A DNA stretch of 64,000 nt from Sphingobacteriales bacterium JAD_PAG50586_3 (lineage in GTDB: Bacteria > Bacteroidota > Bacteroidia > CAMBQF01), in contig CP096135.1 in NCBI GenBank assembly GCA_023213195.1, positions 248,001 to 312,000 of the forward strand, read 5' to 3'. A program made the position numbers and the translations under genes. The notes under the pieces are model-generated. The model was given only the letters and a program-made list of their open reading frames with translations. It was not told where the DNA came from and searched no databases. This document shows, one piece after another, positions 1 to 8,698 of the stretch (positions are counted from its first letter, which is position 1; the number at the start of each line of letters is the position of its first letter).

Positions 1-438
1 TTTTTGTGTAATGCTGCTTAGCGCAGTTTGAATACCCGCGTGTTGCTTTACCAACAGTTGCTTTAGGTCGTTGCCCGATTTAATCTCATCAATAACCATT
101 TGGTATTCTTTAAGCGCATATTCTTCGCCTGTTACGCAGGCTTTAATAATAGCGTCTTTGTCGCCTGCGGTAAGGGCTGCTTTAATATCAATCCACGTGC
201 GGTGCAACGCACCTACCGGGCCGCCTTTGCCTGTTGGCTCTGGGCCGCCAAGGTTACGCAGTTGGTCTTGCAGTTCGGTAATATAACCGTCACGCTCGCC
301 CGACAGACGCAAGAAAGTGCTTTTTAAATATTCGTCTTTAACATCTTTAGCGGCATTTTCATACCCGTGTTTGCCATCTTCAGCAACAGCTATTAAGTGG
401 CTTATTTTACCTGATAGGTCTTGACCTTGATTTTCCAT
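1..438 (-). CDS. DUF2383 / PA2169-type four-helix-bundle protein (3' end cut by window edge)
   Basis: The frame starts at the ATG complementary to 436-438 (MENQGQDLSG) and stays open through base 1, giving 146 residues, so only the last few are missing. It aligns along its whole length with the 149-residue protein at 2920-3369: shared blocks are the SERDGY-like segment, RTW and GEE..LKEY. This is the pattern of the ferritin-like DUF2383/PA2169 family, helical bundles of about 150 residues. Their function is not well known; some are linked to stress. No signal peptide or membrane segment is visible. The family call is by recognition of pattern; any role is inference. Confidence 0.75.
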   Translation of the reverse strand, partial: MENQGQDLSGKISHLIAVAEDGKHGYENAAKDVKDEYLKSTFLRLSGERDGYITELQDQLRNLGGPEPTGKGGPVGALHRTWIDIKAALTAGDKDAIIKACVTGEEYALKEYQMVIDEIKSGNDLKQLLVKQHAGIQTALSSITQK

Positions 439-553
439 GATAGTTAATTTTAGTTGGGTTAATTATAGAAACACAATAAAAACCCTAATTGTTTGCCCTA
501 ACTTAGTTTTAACCGGCAAACACACAGTATCAAGGCACTTACAGCATAATTAT

Positions 554-2158
554 CTACTTAATTGATGCTTCTAACAAGCCTTTAAATTCTTTATTATCCA
601 TTGGCTTTAAATCAAGCGGAATAGCTTTACCATCGGTTTGAATATTTTGTACCTGTGCATATAGTTTATTATTTAGGCTTGAGAATGTAATCAGCAGGCA
701 CTCTTGGTTAGCTGGCACACTTTGAAAACCTACTTTACCTTCTTCAAAATGGTTGGCATAAAGTACAACTAATTGCTTCCTAAACACCAGCACCCCTGAT
801 ACTAAGTTAAACTCCGCAGGGTTGTAGCGTGCAATCATTGGCTGCGATGTCATACGCGGAAATTTGTCGCAGTTTACCCAGCCCAGCTTTTTAATGTGTA
901 GCTGTGTGTACAAATCTTGCGACGCTAGTGATTTAACCGAGTCTATTTTTATTGTCTTGGTTTGCGGTGTTATTCCGCCTAAATCAAATCCACTCCAATT
1001 TCCCGTAGTTATATCTTTCTTATTAAGTCTTTTGGCTTCTTCTTCCTGCTTTTTCATTTTTGCCGCTTTAATAGTTAGCAGCGTATCGGCAAGGTATTTT
1101 TCTGGCACTACCCGGGTTACAATAGAGGTAACCGGCACTTTAATGTTTGTGCTTTTTAATGCTTTTAAATAATCAATATCTACAGCATCGGTCGTCTTAT
1201 TATCAATTATAGTATATTCTACAAAGCCACCTTTACGCGTTGTGTCGGCCTTATAAGTGCGAAATACCTTATTACTAAAACCGCGCACACATAGCGTAGT
1301 TGGCGGAAAAGTTGAATTGCGGATATATTGTACTTGCGTATTGTTTTCTGCCTTCTTTATTTTTACAGTATTACCTACCGTAATTACAGCATAGTTATTA
1401 CCATCTAACTCTATATTAAAGCAATTATACTGTGCATCTGTTACTTTAGGCGCAACATCAGCCATTGCTTCACTTCCAACAGTTACAGGCTGTTTAATGC
1501 CTTCTGCATTTTCTCCTTTAAAAATATCAGCGTCCCATTTCCAGTTTACAGTTCCTGTTGATGTTTTTTCGCCATAAAAAATATCCATCTCTTTATCCTT
1601 CAATTGCACTACCGATAGCTTAAGCTCTTTGCCATTTTTTACGCGCATAGGCTTGCCATTGTTGGTTGTACTTATGTAGTATGAACCCGCAGACACCAAA
1701 GGCTTACCATCGCTTATTGTGGAAGCGCCTGCAAATACTAAATCTTTGGCAGATGTATATTCAGCAAATTCAACTACAATAGTACCCGTAACGGGGCTAC
1801 CATCTAAGTTCTCTAAATTTTTAGGGTCTAGCTCTAAAATAGAGCCTCTATCGCCCTTAATTTTTGACACTCTGTTTGATGGTATAGTATACAGCTTACG
1901 CTTGGGGCTGTAGCTTTGTATTAGTGCGTTTAGCTCTTTAAGTTTATTTACAGAAAAGCCTGTGTTGTTTACCTTTGCTAAAGGTTCTGCTACTACTGTT
2001 TTTGTATCAACAGTATTAGCAGTGGCGGGGGTGTCAGCGTTGCTTTGAGGTTGCACTTTAGTGCCTTGAGTGGTTTGCCCTGTATTTTCTGCAGTATTTT
2101 GCTGCATGCAAGAGCTAAGCGCAACTACGGCGCTTACTACTAGAACAAGTGTACGCAT
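554..2158 (-). CDS. Exported lipoprotein of unknown function (534 aa)
   Basis: The protein begins with a short hydrophobic segment ending in LSSC, a lipobox with Cys17 as the lipidated residue, followed by a Thr/Asn/Gln-rich linker to about residue 60. Residues 85-220 carry a pattern I recognise from uncharacterised Bacteroidota surface proteins: a G-D-R-G-S-I-L-E-L start, VTGTIVVEF, then SAGSYYIS and FYGEKTSTG. The remainder (to 534) shows no motif I can name. The gene stands alone, with 115 bp to the DUF2383-like gene downstream in the same direction. It is probably anchored in the outer membrane or periplasm. No function is assigned. Confidence 0.75.
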   Translation of the reverse strand: MRTLVLVVSAVVALSSCMQQNTAENTGQTTQGTKVQPQSNADTPATANTVDTKTVVAEPLAKVNNTGFSVNKLKELNALIQSYSPKRKLYTIPSNRVSKIKGDRGSILELDPKNLENLDGSPVTGTIVVEFAEYTSAKDLVFAGASTISDGKPLVSAGSYYISTTNNGKPMRVKNGKELKLSVVQLKDKEMDIFYGEKTSTGTVNWKWDADIFKGENAEGIKQPVTVGSEAMADVAPKVTDAQYNCFNIELDGNNYAVITVGNTVKIKKAENNTQVQYIRNSTFPPTTLCVRGFSNKVFRTYKADTTRKGGFVEYTIIDNKTTDAVDIDYLKALKSTNIKVPVTSIVTRVVPEKYLADTLLTIKAAKMKKQEEEAKRLNKKDITTGNWSGFDLGGITPQTKTIKIDSVKSLASQDLYTQLHIKKLGWVNCDKFPRMTSQPMIARYNPAEFNLVSGVLVFRKQLVVLYANHFEEGKVGFQSVPANQECLLITFSSLNNKLYAQVQNIQTDGKAIPLDLKPMDNKEFKGLLEASIK

Positions 2159-2327
2159 TGTGTTTTGGATTTAAAGGTTAGCGTACAGTTGTATTACATA
2201 AGTTTAGTGCTTTGTTATATATCTACGTTACCAAACCTGAATAAGTTCCATTAATGTTAAAAAACAAAAGGCCAATTTTTACGTGGGTTGAGGGCTATAT
2301 TTTTTTATAGTTGGATAAAAAACACTG

Positions 2328-2852
2328 CTAAACAGCATCGTACCACAGTTGCACCAGGCCCGATGGAAATGTACTGCTATGCAGCAACCTAACTTCTTGT
2401 TGCGGCCTGCCTTGTTTAAACAGTTGCACACCGGTACCTACTATGGCAGGAATTATAGAAATGCAATAGCGATCTATCAATTTTTGCTTCATCAGTTCGT
2501 GTACCAAACCGGCCCCGCCATCAATAAATATATCCTTGCCTTCTTCGGCTTTTAATTTAGTAATCAATTCGGCTATATCGCCCTTGTAATATTCTACATT
2601 ATCATCGCTGCCTGTGCGGGTATTAGAATACACGTAGCACTTGCGGCTGGCATGCCAAAACGGGCCATCAAATGCTTTAATAACATCGTATGTTTTGCGG
2701 CCCATAATTACGGTATCTATAGTATTAATAAAGTTGGCATAACCATAATCTTCGCCCGGCACCTCAACACTTTTTAAAAAATCAAGGCTATCGTTCTCTC
2801 CCGCTATAAAACCATCAAGGCTGGTTGCTATGTATACTATTACTTTTCTCAT
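2328..2852 (-). CDS. Dihydrofolate reductase family protein (RibD C-terminal-like)
   Basis: The 174-residue protein starts MRKVIVYIATSLDGFIAG, the standard opening of the YwjB/YyaP branch of the RibD C-terminal/DHFR-like family. Further family blocks are VIMGRKTYD near residue 48 and IFIDGGAGLVHELMKQ near 110. These proteins bind NADPH and are thought to reduce small heterocyclic substrates; the substrate is not known for this branch and cannot be read from sequence. The length is usual for the family. A TAATTTTG element lies only four bases upstream of the ATG (see findings). Confidence 0.88.
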   Translation of the reverse strand: MRKVIVYIATSLDGFIAGENDSLDFLKSVEVPGEDYGYANFINTIDTVIMGRKTYDVIKAFDGPFWHASRKCYVYSNTRTGSDDNVEYYKGDIAELITKLKAEEGKDIFIDGGAGLVHELMKQKLIDRYCISIIPAIVGTGVQLFKQGRPQQEVRLLHSSTFPSGLVQLWYDAV

Positions 2853-2871
2853 GCTGCAAAATTAAAAACAA

Positions 2872-2898
2872 AACCCCCGCCTTATTCAAACGAGGGTT
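2872..2898 (-). terminator. Intrinsic terminator of the DUF2383-like gene
   Basis: On the - strand AACCCTCG pairs with CGGGGGTT (one G-U pair) around a 12-base loop, followed by TTTTGTTTTT. It lies just after the stop codon of the gene at 2920-3369. Confidence 0.7.
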
Positions 2899-2919
2899 AA
2901 CAATATTATAAGGTATTTA

Positions 2920-3369
2920 TTACCTGTTATTTAAATACGCTTTAATGCCGTTTAACGATGAGTTAATACCATTGCGCTGCTTAACCAATAGTTTGCCTAA
3001 GGCACTGTCGCTTTTAACGTTTTCTAAAACAACAGCATACTCTTTTAAGCCCAGTTCCTCGCCTTTTATGCATTCCATTATTATTGAATCATCATCATCG
3101 TTTAAAAGTGCTGATTTTAAAAAGGCCCATGTGCGGGTTATTTTGCCTGCAGGTTCATCATCGGCAGCCGTTTTGCCAACCAAAATACGCAGTTGGTTTT
3201 CCAGTTGGGTAGCATACCCATCGCGCTCTGCCGATAGGCTTATAAATATCTTTTTAAGCGTTTCGTCTTCCGTATCGTTAGCAGCGTTTGCATAACCTGC
3301 TTTAGCGTCTTGGGCTATTGCAATTAGGTGGTTTACCTTGCTTGAAAGACTATGACCTTGAATTTCCAT
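2920..3369 (-). CDS. DUF2383 / PA2169-type four-helix-bundle protein
   Basis: A 149-residue protein starting MEIQGHSLSS, a paralogue of the gene at 1-438. It has no signal peptide or transmembrane segment and is rich in predicted helix, with the conserved SAERDGYATQLENQLR block near residue 48 and GEELGLKEY near 103. Family members form ferritin-like four-helix bundles; whether this one binds metal cannot be judged, since acidic residues are present but I cannot place them on a known site. It lies between terminators at 2872-2898 and 3394-3421, so it is probably a single-gene transcript. Confidence 0.8.
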   Translation of the reverse strand: MEIQGHSLSSKVNHLIAIAQDAKAGYANAANDTEDETLKKIFISLSAERDGYATQLENQLRILVGKTAADDEPAGKITRTWAFLKSALLNDDDDSIIMECIKGEELGLKEYAVVLENVKSDSALGKLLVKQRNGINSSLNGIKAYLNNR

Positions 3370-3393
3370 TTTTTAAGTCTGATTTTTAAATAA

Positions 3394-3421
3394 AACCCCC
3401 GTCATATAAAAGACGAGGGTT
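3394..3421 (-). terminator. Intrinsic terminator after aconitase
   Basis: On the - strand AACCCTCGTC pairs with GACGGGGGTT (one G-U pair) around an 8-base loop, followed by TTATTT. It lies 36 bases after the aconitase stop codon. Confidence 0.7.
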
Positions 3422-3428
3422 TATAATT

Positions 3429-3464
3429 CTATAAGCTATACGCTACAAGCTATCAGCTATTGAG
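3429..3464. repeat. Degenerate AGCTAT-type tandem repeat
   Basis: Between the aconitase stop and its terminator the motif AAGCTAT / AAGCTATCAGCTA recurs three to four times with changes. No function is evident. Confidence 0.4.
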
Positions 3465-5723
3465 CTACCTGCGCGCGTATAATATTTAATGCGCCACCGG
3501 CCTTAAACCACTCAATTTGTTGAGCGTTGTAAGTGTGGTTTACTGATATTTCTTCAGAAGTACCATCGGCGTGGTTAAGCACTACCGTAAGCGGTTGGCC
3601 CGGAGCAAAGGTTGTTAAACCGGTAATGTCCAACACATCATCTTCTAAAATTTTGTTGTAGTCTTCTTTGTTTGCAAAAGTTAACGCCAACATACCTTGT
3701 TTTTTCAGGTTGGTTTCGTGTATACGGGCAAACGATTTTACCAGTACGGCACGCACACCTAAGTGGCGTGGCTCCATAGCGGCATGCTCGCGAGAAGAAC
3801 CTTCGCCATAGTTTTCATCACCCACAACAATAGAACCTATGCCAGCGGCTTTGTATGCACGTTGTACGGCTGGCACAGCATCGTAAGCACCGGTAAGCTG
3901 GTTTTTAACGGTGTTGGCAGTATCGTTAGCAAAGTTAATAGCGCCAATAAGCATGTTGTTAGATATGTTATCTAAGTGGCCACGGAATTTTAACCATGGG
4001 CCTGCCATTGAAATATGGTCGGTAGTACACTTGCCTTTAGCTTTAATAAGCAGTTTTAAGCCTTTAAGGTCAACACCTTCCCAAGCTGCGAATGGAGCAA
4101 GAAGTTGAAGACGGTCTGATGTTGGCGATACAGCAATTTGTACACCTGAACCATCTTCTGCAGGGGCTTGGAAGCCTGCATCTTCAACAGCAAAGCCGTT
4201 ACGTGGCAACTCGTCGCCGGTTGGGGCCTCAAGCATTACCTTCTCACCATTTTCGTTAATAAGGTAATCGGTTAATGGGTTAAAAGTTAAATCGCCCGCA
4301 ATAGCCAAAGCCGTAGTTAATTCAGGCGAAGCAACAAACGCGTAAGTATTTGGGTTGCCATCCTGGCGGGCGGCAAAGTTGCGGTTAAAAGAGTGAACAA
4401 TGGTGTTTTCTCTTTTTTATCAGCACCTGCACGGGCCCACATACCAATACATGGTCCGCAAGCGTTAGAGAATACCTCGGCACCAATTTTATTAAACACA
4501 TCAATAAAGCCATCGCGCTCTATGGTGTAACGTATAAGTTCAGAACCCGGGGTAATAGTAAATTCAGCCTTCGCTTTTAGGTTTTTATCAGCTACTTGTT
4601 TAGCTAACGATACCGAACGGCTAATATCTTCGTAAGACGAGTTGGTGCAAGAACCAATTAAACCCACCTCTACTTTAGTAGGCCAACCGTTAGCAGCGGC
4701 AGCTTCTTTCATTTTAGAAATAGGCGTAGCCAAATCGGGCGTAAATGGGCCGTTAATGTATGGCTCAAGCTCGTCAAGGTTAATTTCAATTACCTGATCA
4801 AAATACAACTCAGGGTTGGCGTAAACCTCAGGGTCGCCGGTTAAATGTTCTTTAATAGCGTTGGCAGCATCGGCCACATCGGCACGCTCTGTACCACGCA
4901 GGTAACGGTCCATGCTGTCATCATACCCAAAGGTTGATGTGGTAGCGCCAATCTCGGCACCCATGTTGCAAATAGTACCTTTACCGGTAGCGCTCATGCT
5001 TACAGCACCTTCGCCAAAATATTCAACAATAGCACCGGTACCACCTTTAACAGTAAGTATACCTGCTACTTTCAAAATCACATCTTTAGGGCTAACCCAA
5101 CCGTTTAATTTGCCGGTTAGTTTTACACCAATCAGTTTAGGGAATTTTAGTTCCCAAGCAAGGCCTGCCATAACATCGCAAGCATCGGCACCACCAACAC
5201 CTATAGCTACCATACCCAAACCACCCGCGTTTACAGTGTGGCTGTCGGTACCTATCATCATACCACCTGGAAAAGCGTAGTTTTCTAGCACAATTTGGTG
5301 AATGATACCTGCACCTGGTTTCCAAAAACCAATACCGTATTTATCAGATACCGAAGCAAGAAAATCGTAAACCTCTTTATTGCCGCTAATAGCCTGGCTT
5401 AAATCGGGACGAGAACCTTCTTTGGCTTGTATTAAGTGGTCGCAATGCACGGTAGATGGCACAGCAACCTTTGGCCTGCCGGCTTGCATAAACTGCAACA
5501 GCGCCATTTGGGCTGTAGCGTCTTGCATAGCAACACGGTCGGGGTTAAAATCAACATAATCTACCCCACGGCCGTATGCTTTGGTAGCATCACCTTCGGC
5601 AAGGTGGGTGTATAAAATTTTCTCAGTTAAAGTAAGGGGTTTGTTAACCACTTTGCGGGCGGCAGCAATGCGCTCCGGAAAACGAGCGTAAAGTGCCTTA
5701 ATCATTTCTATGTCAAAAGCCAT
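3457..5723 (-). CDS. acnA: Aconitate hydratase (frame broken by one-base deletion)
   Basis: Aconitase interconverts citrate and isocitrate in the TCA cycle using a [4Fe-4S] cluster. The N-terminal part reads from 5723 to about 4410 and the C-terminal part from there to 3457 in the next frame. Adding one T to the T run at 4406-4409 joins them into about 755 residues, the usual length of the mitochondrial-type enzyme. Visible motifs are [26 protein letters not shown] (first cluster Cys), ACGPCIG (the other two Cys) and [19 protein letters not shown] in the swivel domain. The family usually has GQW after CGPCI; here it is GMW. The broken frame looks like a consensus error because every active-site element is present. 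A promoter lies at 5775-5806. Confidence 0.95.
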
Positions 5724-5774
5724 TGTAGAATTAGGGTTCTGTATTTGTAAAAAAAGACCTTTATTTTAAGGGTG

Positions 5775-5806
5775 CAAAGGTACAACATTTTGCCCTCTGT
5801 TGTAAA
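5775..5806 (-). promoter_or_regulatory. Bacteroidota-type promoter of aconitase
   Basis: On the - strand TTTA (-33), 20 bases, then TACCTTTG (-7), a perfect match to TAnnTTTG, 52 bases before the aconitase ATG. This and the next promoter lie in the gene-free stretch 5724-6070, where nothing else was recognised. Confidence 0.6.
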
Positions 5807-6011
5807 GTAACAAACGCTATTTAGAATAGTTCTAATATACAGATTAAACCGTAATCAGCTTAATGTAATGGAGCTTGCATCCATCTTAGTTAGGAGTAGA
5901 CTAAAATTATAAAATAGTTCACTTGTATATATAATCAAAACAAAATCAGTACATTATTTTAATGAATTTTAAACATCTTGTATTATAAATTTGTTTTCAT
6001 CACGAAAAATA

Positions 6012-6043
6012 TTTGTCGCAGCCAAACTAGTTGCGTACCTTTA
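6012..6043 (+). promoter_or_regulatory. Promoter candidate for the signalling island
   Basis: TTTG at 6012-6015, 20 bases, then TACCTTTA at 6036-6043 (consensus TAnnTTTG with one mismatch), 28 bases before the first response regulator ATG. Confidence 0.5.
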
Positions 6044-6070
6044 CATTACATCTAAAAAAACCAACTATTT

Positions 6071-6492
6071 ATGGAGAGCAAGGATTTGGAGATTTTATTA
6101 GTTGAGGATAATCAATTTGATGCTGAATTAACCATCCGGTCGCTTAAAAAAACGAGATTGCATACAATGTAGTACATGTTGACACGCATGATAAAGCACT
6201 TGATTTTTTAAACGCGCGCGGAGAGTACGCAGGGCGCGATGCTAACATTAAGCCTAAAGTTATATTACTCGACTTAAAACTAGGTGCCGGTAGCGGCGTT
6301 AAACTATTAGAGCAAATAAAAGATAATGCCCACACCATGCACATTCCGGTGGTGGTACTTTCTGGCTCTAAAGAAAATACCGACCTGCGCCGTTGTTACG
6401 ACCTTGGCGCTAACAGCTATTTAGTTAAACCCATAGAGTTTGGCAGTTTTACCAAAGGAATTCTTATTCCTCTTTTAGCAAAAAACAGCTAA
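6071..6492 (+). CDS. Single-domain response regulator, class A copy 1 (frameshifted)
   Basis: A CheY/Rcp1-type receiver of about 140 residues without output domain. The N-terminus [19 protein letters not shown] holds the acidic pocket; after a missing A in the run 6146-6152 the frame continues with VILLDLKLG (phospho-acceptor Asp), VVVLSGSKEN and SYLVKPIEF (conserved Lys). It likely takes phosphate from a kinase of the island, probably the one at 8699. Its sequence is closer to the regulator at 11165 (SGSK and PIEF signatures, ending IL.PLL.K) than to those at 10478 and 13402, so it marks the start of a duplicated module. Only 21 bases separate it from the first STAS-like gene. Confidence 0.88.
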
Positions 6493-6513
6493 TAGGTAAA
6501 ACGTGTGGTTGGT

Positions 6514-6918
6514 ATGGATAGCATTATGTCTCCGCCCCAAGGGGCAGCAATAACAGAAAATAAAACATCAATATACTGGTTTGATGAGGACGGGATATTA
6601 TGCTCTGTTTACAAAAAAGCCCCGCCCATTTCTTTAGAAGAAAGCAAGCAGTTAATTGATGAATTTAGGCAGGTTACGCAGGGCCGCAAGTTTTGCATGC
6701 TGTTAGATATTACCCATTCTGCTGCCAGCACCAAAGAGTCTAGAGAGTTTGCCGCGGTAGAATTCCCCAAAATAGTAACGGCTATGGCTATGCTATCGGC
6801 ATCGCCCTTGGGGCGCATGCTGGCTAACTTGTTTTTCGCGTTAAAACCAACCCCATACCCCGCTAAAATATTTGCTACAGAAAAAGAAGCAAAAGATTGG
6901 TTAAAGCATTATTTATAA
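6514..6918 (+). CDS. STAS-like single-domain protein, tandem copy 1 (134 aa)
   Basis: The first of five consecutive paralogues. The start at 6514 (MDSIMSPP) was chosen over an upstream GTG because it aligns with the starts of the other copies. Family signature: YWFDEDGILCSV near residue 20, FCMLLDITHS near 63, REFAAVEFPK, a hydrophobic MAMLSASPLGRMLANLFFAL segment near 95-114, YPAKIFATE and a final AKDWL. The pattern resembles SpoIIAA/STAS-type small proteins (DUF7793 type in Bacteroidota); I assign this by recognition only. STAS domains act as phospho-switches or anti-anti-sigma factors; here the Ser-Ala-Ser segment and the DITHS loop are possible sites, by inference. Confidence 0.8.
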   Translation: MDSIMSPPQGAAITENKTSIYWFDEDGILCSVYKKAPPISLEESKQLIDEFRQVTQGRKFCMLLDITHSAASTKESREFAAVEFPKIVTAMAMLSASPLGRMLANLFFALKPTPYPAKIFATEKEAKDWLKHYL

Positions 6919-6999
6919 TCTGATTTATTCTTAAACCTATTGCCTTATTACCGCAGTATAACAATAACCTAATACGTTAAAAATACCCTTACAAAAATG

Positions 7000-7428
7000 A
7001 TGGAGCCATTATTAAAGCTACCAAATGATAAGATAGTAAAAGAAATACCCCGGCTATATTATTGGTTAGAGGAAGATGGAATAGTATGCTCGCTGGGTAA
7101 AAAAACAGGAGCAACTGTAACTGCCGATGAAACACGCATTGTACTAAACGACTTTGAAAAATTAGCAGGCACCGGCCCGGGCAACTTCTGCCTGTTATCA
7201 GACCTTACCTACTCTGCCCAAAATAATATTGAAGCCCGCAAATATATTTTAGACCGCTTGCCAAAAATGTTGGCCGCTTTTGCTATGGTAACAGCTTCGC
7301 CCACAGGGCTGGTAGTTTCAAGCACATATTTAGCACTAAAAAACACATTGTTTCCTGTAAAAATATTTGATAATGTGGAGGAAGCAAAAGAGTGGCTAAG
7401 GCAACACCTGCCAAATAAAAAAGCGTAA
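7000..7428 (+). CDS. STAS-like single-domain protein, tandem copy 2, divergent (142 aa)
   Basis: A paralogue of the neighbours, starting MEPLLKLPN (a second ATG lies one codon upstream). The YYWLEEDGIVCSL, FCLLSDLTYS and VKIFDNVEEAKEWL blocks are kept, but the central helix reads LPKMLAAFAMVTASPTG rather than VSASPxGR, and the LANLFFAL segment is replaced by VSSTYLAL. It is the most divergent copy. It follows a 78-base gap after copy 1, the longest gap in the array, and its TAA directly abuts the ATG of copy 3. Confidence 0.78.
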   Translation: MEPLLKLPNDKIVKEIPRLYYWLEEDGIVCSLGKKTGATVTADETRIVLNDFEKLAGTGPGNFCLLSDLTYSAQNNIEARKYILDRLPKMLAAFAMVTASPTGLVVSSTYLALKNTLFPVKIFDNVEEAKEWLRQHLPNKKA

Positions 7429-7839
7429 ATGGAGCATATTTTAAATATACCTAACAACGTTGATGTTAAAGAAAACTCCACATCGTACTACTGGTTTGAT
7501 GAGGATGGTATATTGTGCGCCCTGAATAAAAACATAAAAGCAGTTCCATACGATGAAGTAGTAAAACTGGTAGAAGATTTAAAACATTTAACAGAGAATA
7601 AAAAAATATGCATGCTGATGGATGTTACCCACTCGCCAAGCAGCACTAAAGAGATAAGGGAGTATACCGCGCGCGAGTTTCCTAAACTGGTTAAGGCCCT
7701 TGCCTTGGTATCGGCATCGCCGGTTAGCCGCTTGCTGGCCTATTTATTTTTTGCGGTTGTACGAACACCTTTCCCATCAAAAATGTTTAGTAATGAGGCC
7801 GAGGCCAAAGCCTGGTTAAAACAACATTATCTTAACTAA
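7429..7839 (+). CDS. STAS-like single-domain protein, tandem copy 3 (136 aa)
   Basis: It starts directly after the stop of copy 2, with no spacer, which suggests coupled translation. It carries YYWFDEDGILCAL, ICMLMDVTHSPSSTKE, REFPK, ALVSASPVSRLLAYLFFAV and PSKMFSNEAEAKAWL. Compared with copies 1, 4 and 5 it has SRLLAY instead of GRMLAN or GRMVAN. Cytoplasmic, with no signal peptide; the hydrophobic stretch looks like a buried helix of the fold rather than a membrane segment. Partner unknown; the kinase genes downstream are the obvious candidates. Confidence 0.8.
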   Translation: MEHILNIPNNVDVKENSTSYYWFDEDGILCALNKNIKAVPYDEVVKLVEDLKHLTENKKICMLMDVTHSPSSTKEIREYTAREFPKLVKALALVSASPVSRLLAYLFFAVVRTPFPSKMFSNEAEAKAWLKQHYLN

Positions 7840-7844
7840 TAACA

Positions 7845-8255
7845 ATGGATACATTACTTACCATACCAGATAATATTGAGGTTACAGAAACCCCAACGTC
7901 TATTTATTGGTTTGATGAGGACGGTATACTATGTTCTGTAAATAAGAAGGCGCCTGAGCCTACAATGGAAGAAATAAGGCAGCAGTTGGAGGATTTTAAT
8001 AAAATGGCCCAGGGGCGCAAATTTTGTATGCTGGGCGATGTTACAAACTCAACACCCAGTAGTAAAGAAACAAGAGAGTTTGCCGCTACCGAAATACCTA
8101 AACTGGTAATAGCTATGGCAATGGTATCGGCATCGCCAATGGGCCGTATGCTAGCCAATTTATTTTTTGCATTAAAGCCTGCCCCCTACCCTGCTAAAAT
8201 GTTTGCTACTGTAGCAGAAGCTAAGGCATGGCTTAGGCAGTATTTAGATAAATAA
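7845..8255 (+). CDS. STAS-like single-domain protein, tandem copy 4 (136 aa)
   Basis: It starts MDTLLTIPDN five bases after copy 3. By eye it is closest to copy 1 over the second half (REFAATEIPK, AMVSASPMGRMLANLFFALK, YPAKMFATVAEAKAWL). It shares FDEDGILCSVNKKAP with copy 1 and the SSKE loop with copies 1 and 3. The usual family length of about 135 residues is kept. The high similarity between non-adjacent copies 1 and 4 suggests duplication of blocks or gene conversion. Confidence 0.8.
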   Translation: MDTLLTIPDNIEVTETPTSIYWFDEDGILCSVNKKAPEPTMEEIRQQLEDFNKMAQGRKFCMLGDVTNSTPSSKETREFAATEIPKLVIAMAMVSASPMGRMLANLFFALKPAPYPAKMFATVAEAKAWLRQYLDK

Positions 8256-8290
8256 CACAACAAATTGAAATTAACATTTTGCAATATTTA

Positions 8291-8697
8291 ATGGATACCA
8301 TACTAAAACTGCCAACTAATTATGAAATACACGAAACTTATCGGTCGTATTTGTGGTTTGATAATGAAGGTGTGTTGTATGGCATAAGCAAAAAAATGCT
8401 CCGCCACTAAATATTGAGCAAACTAAAGAGCTGCTTGATAAGTATGTAGCAATGGCTGATGGTAAAAAGTTTTGCATGTTGGTAGATGTTACCTACTCAA
8501 CACCCAGTAATAAGCAGGTACGCGAGTATGTGGCGGTAGAGTTTCCTAAAATAGTACAGGCGTTGGCCATGGTATCGGCATCGCCGGTGGGGCGCATGGT
8601 GGCCAATTTGTTTTTTGCATTAAAACCGGCACCATACCCTGCCAAAATGTTTAGTAGTGAAGAAGAAGCCAAGCAATGGCTTAAAAAATATTTGTAG
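8291..8697 (+). CDS. STAS-like single-domain protein, tandem copy 5 (frameshifted)
   Basis: The start MDTILKLPTN at 8291 aligns with the other copies. One A is missing from the run 8390-8396; restoring it joins the N-terminal 36 residues (LWFDNEGVLYGISKK) to the rest (FCMLVDVTYSTPSNK, AMVSASPVGRMVANLFFALK, YPAKMFSSEEEAKQWLKKYL). The N-terminal block differs from the others (DNEGVLYG instead of DEDGILC). The stop is one base before the ATG of the histidine kinase, so this array and the kinase are almost certainly one transcript. Confidence 0.78.
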
Positions 8698-8698
8698 T

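Noticed and set aside
4300..4420. Aconitase as two separate genes (N-terminal and C-terminal proteins)
   Set aside because: The two frames overlap at a homopolymer and together give exactly one normal aconitase; the C-terminal frame starts in the middle of a conserved block.
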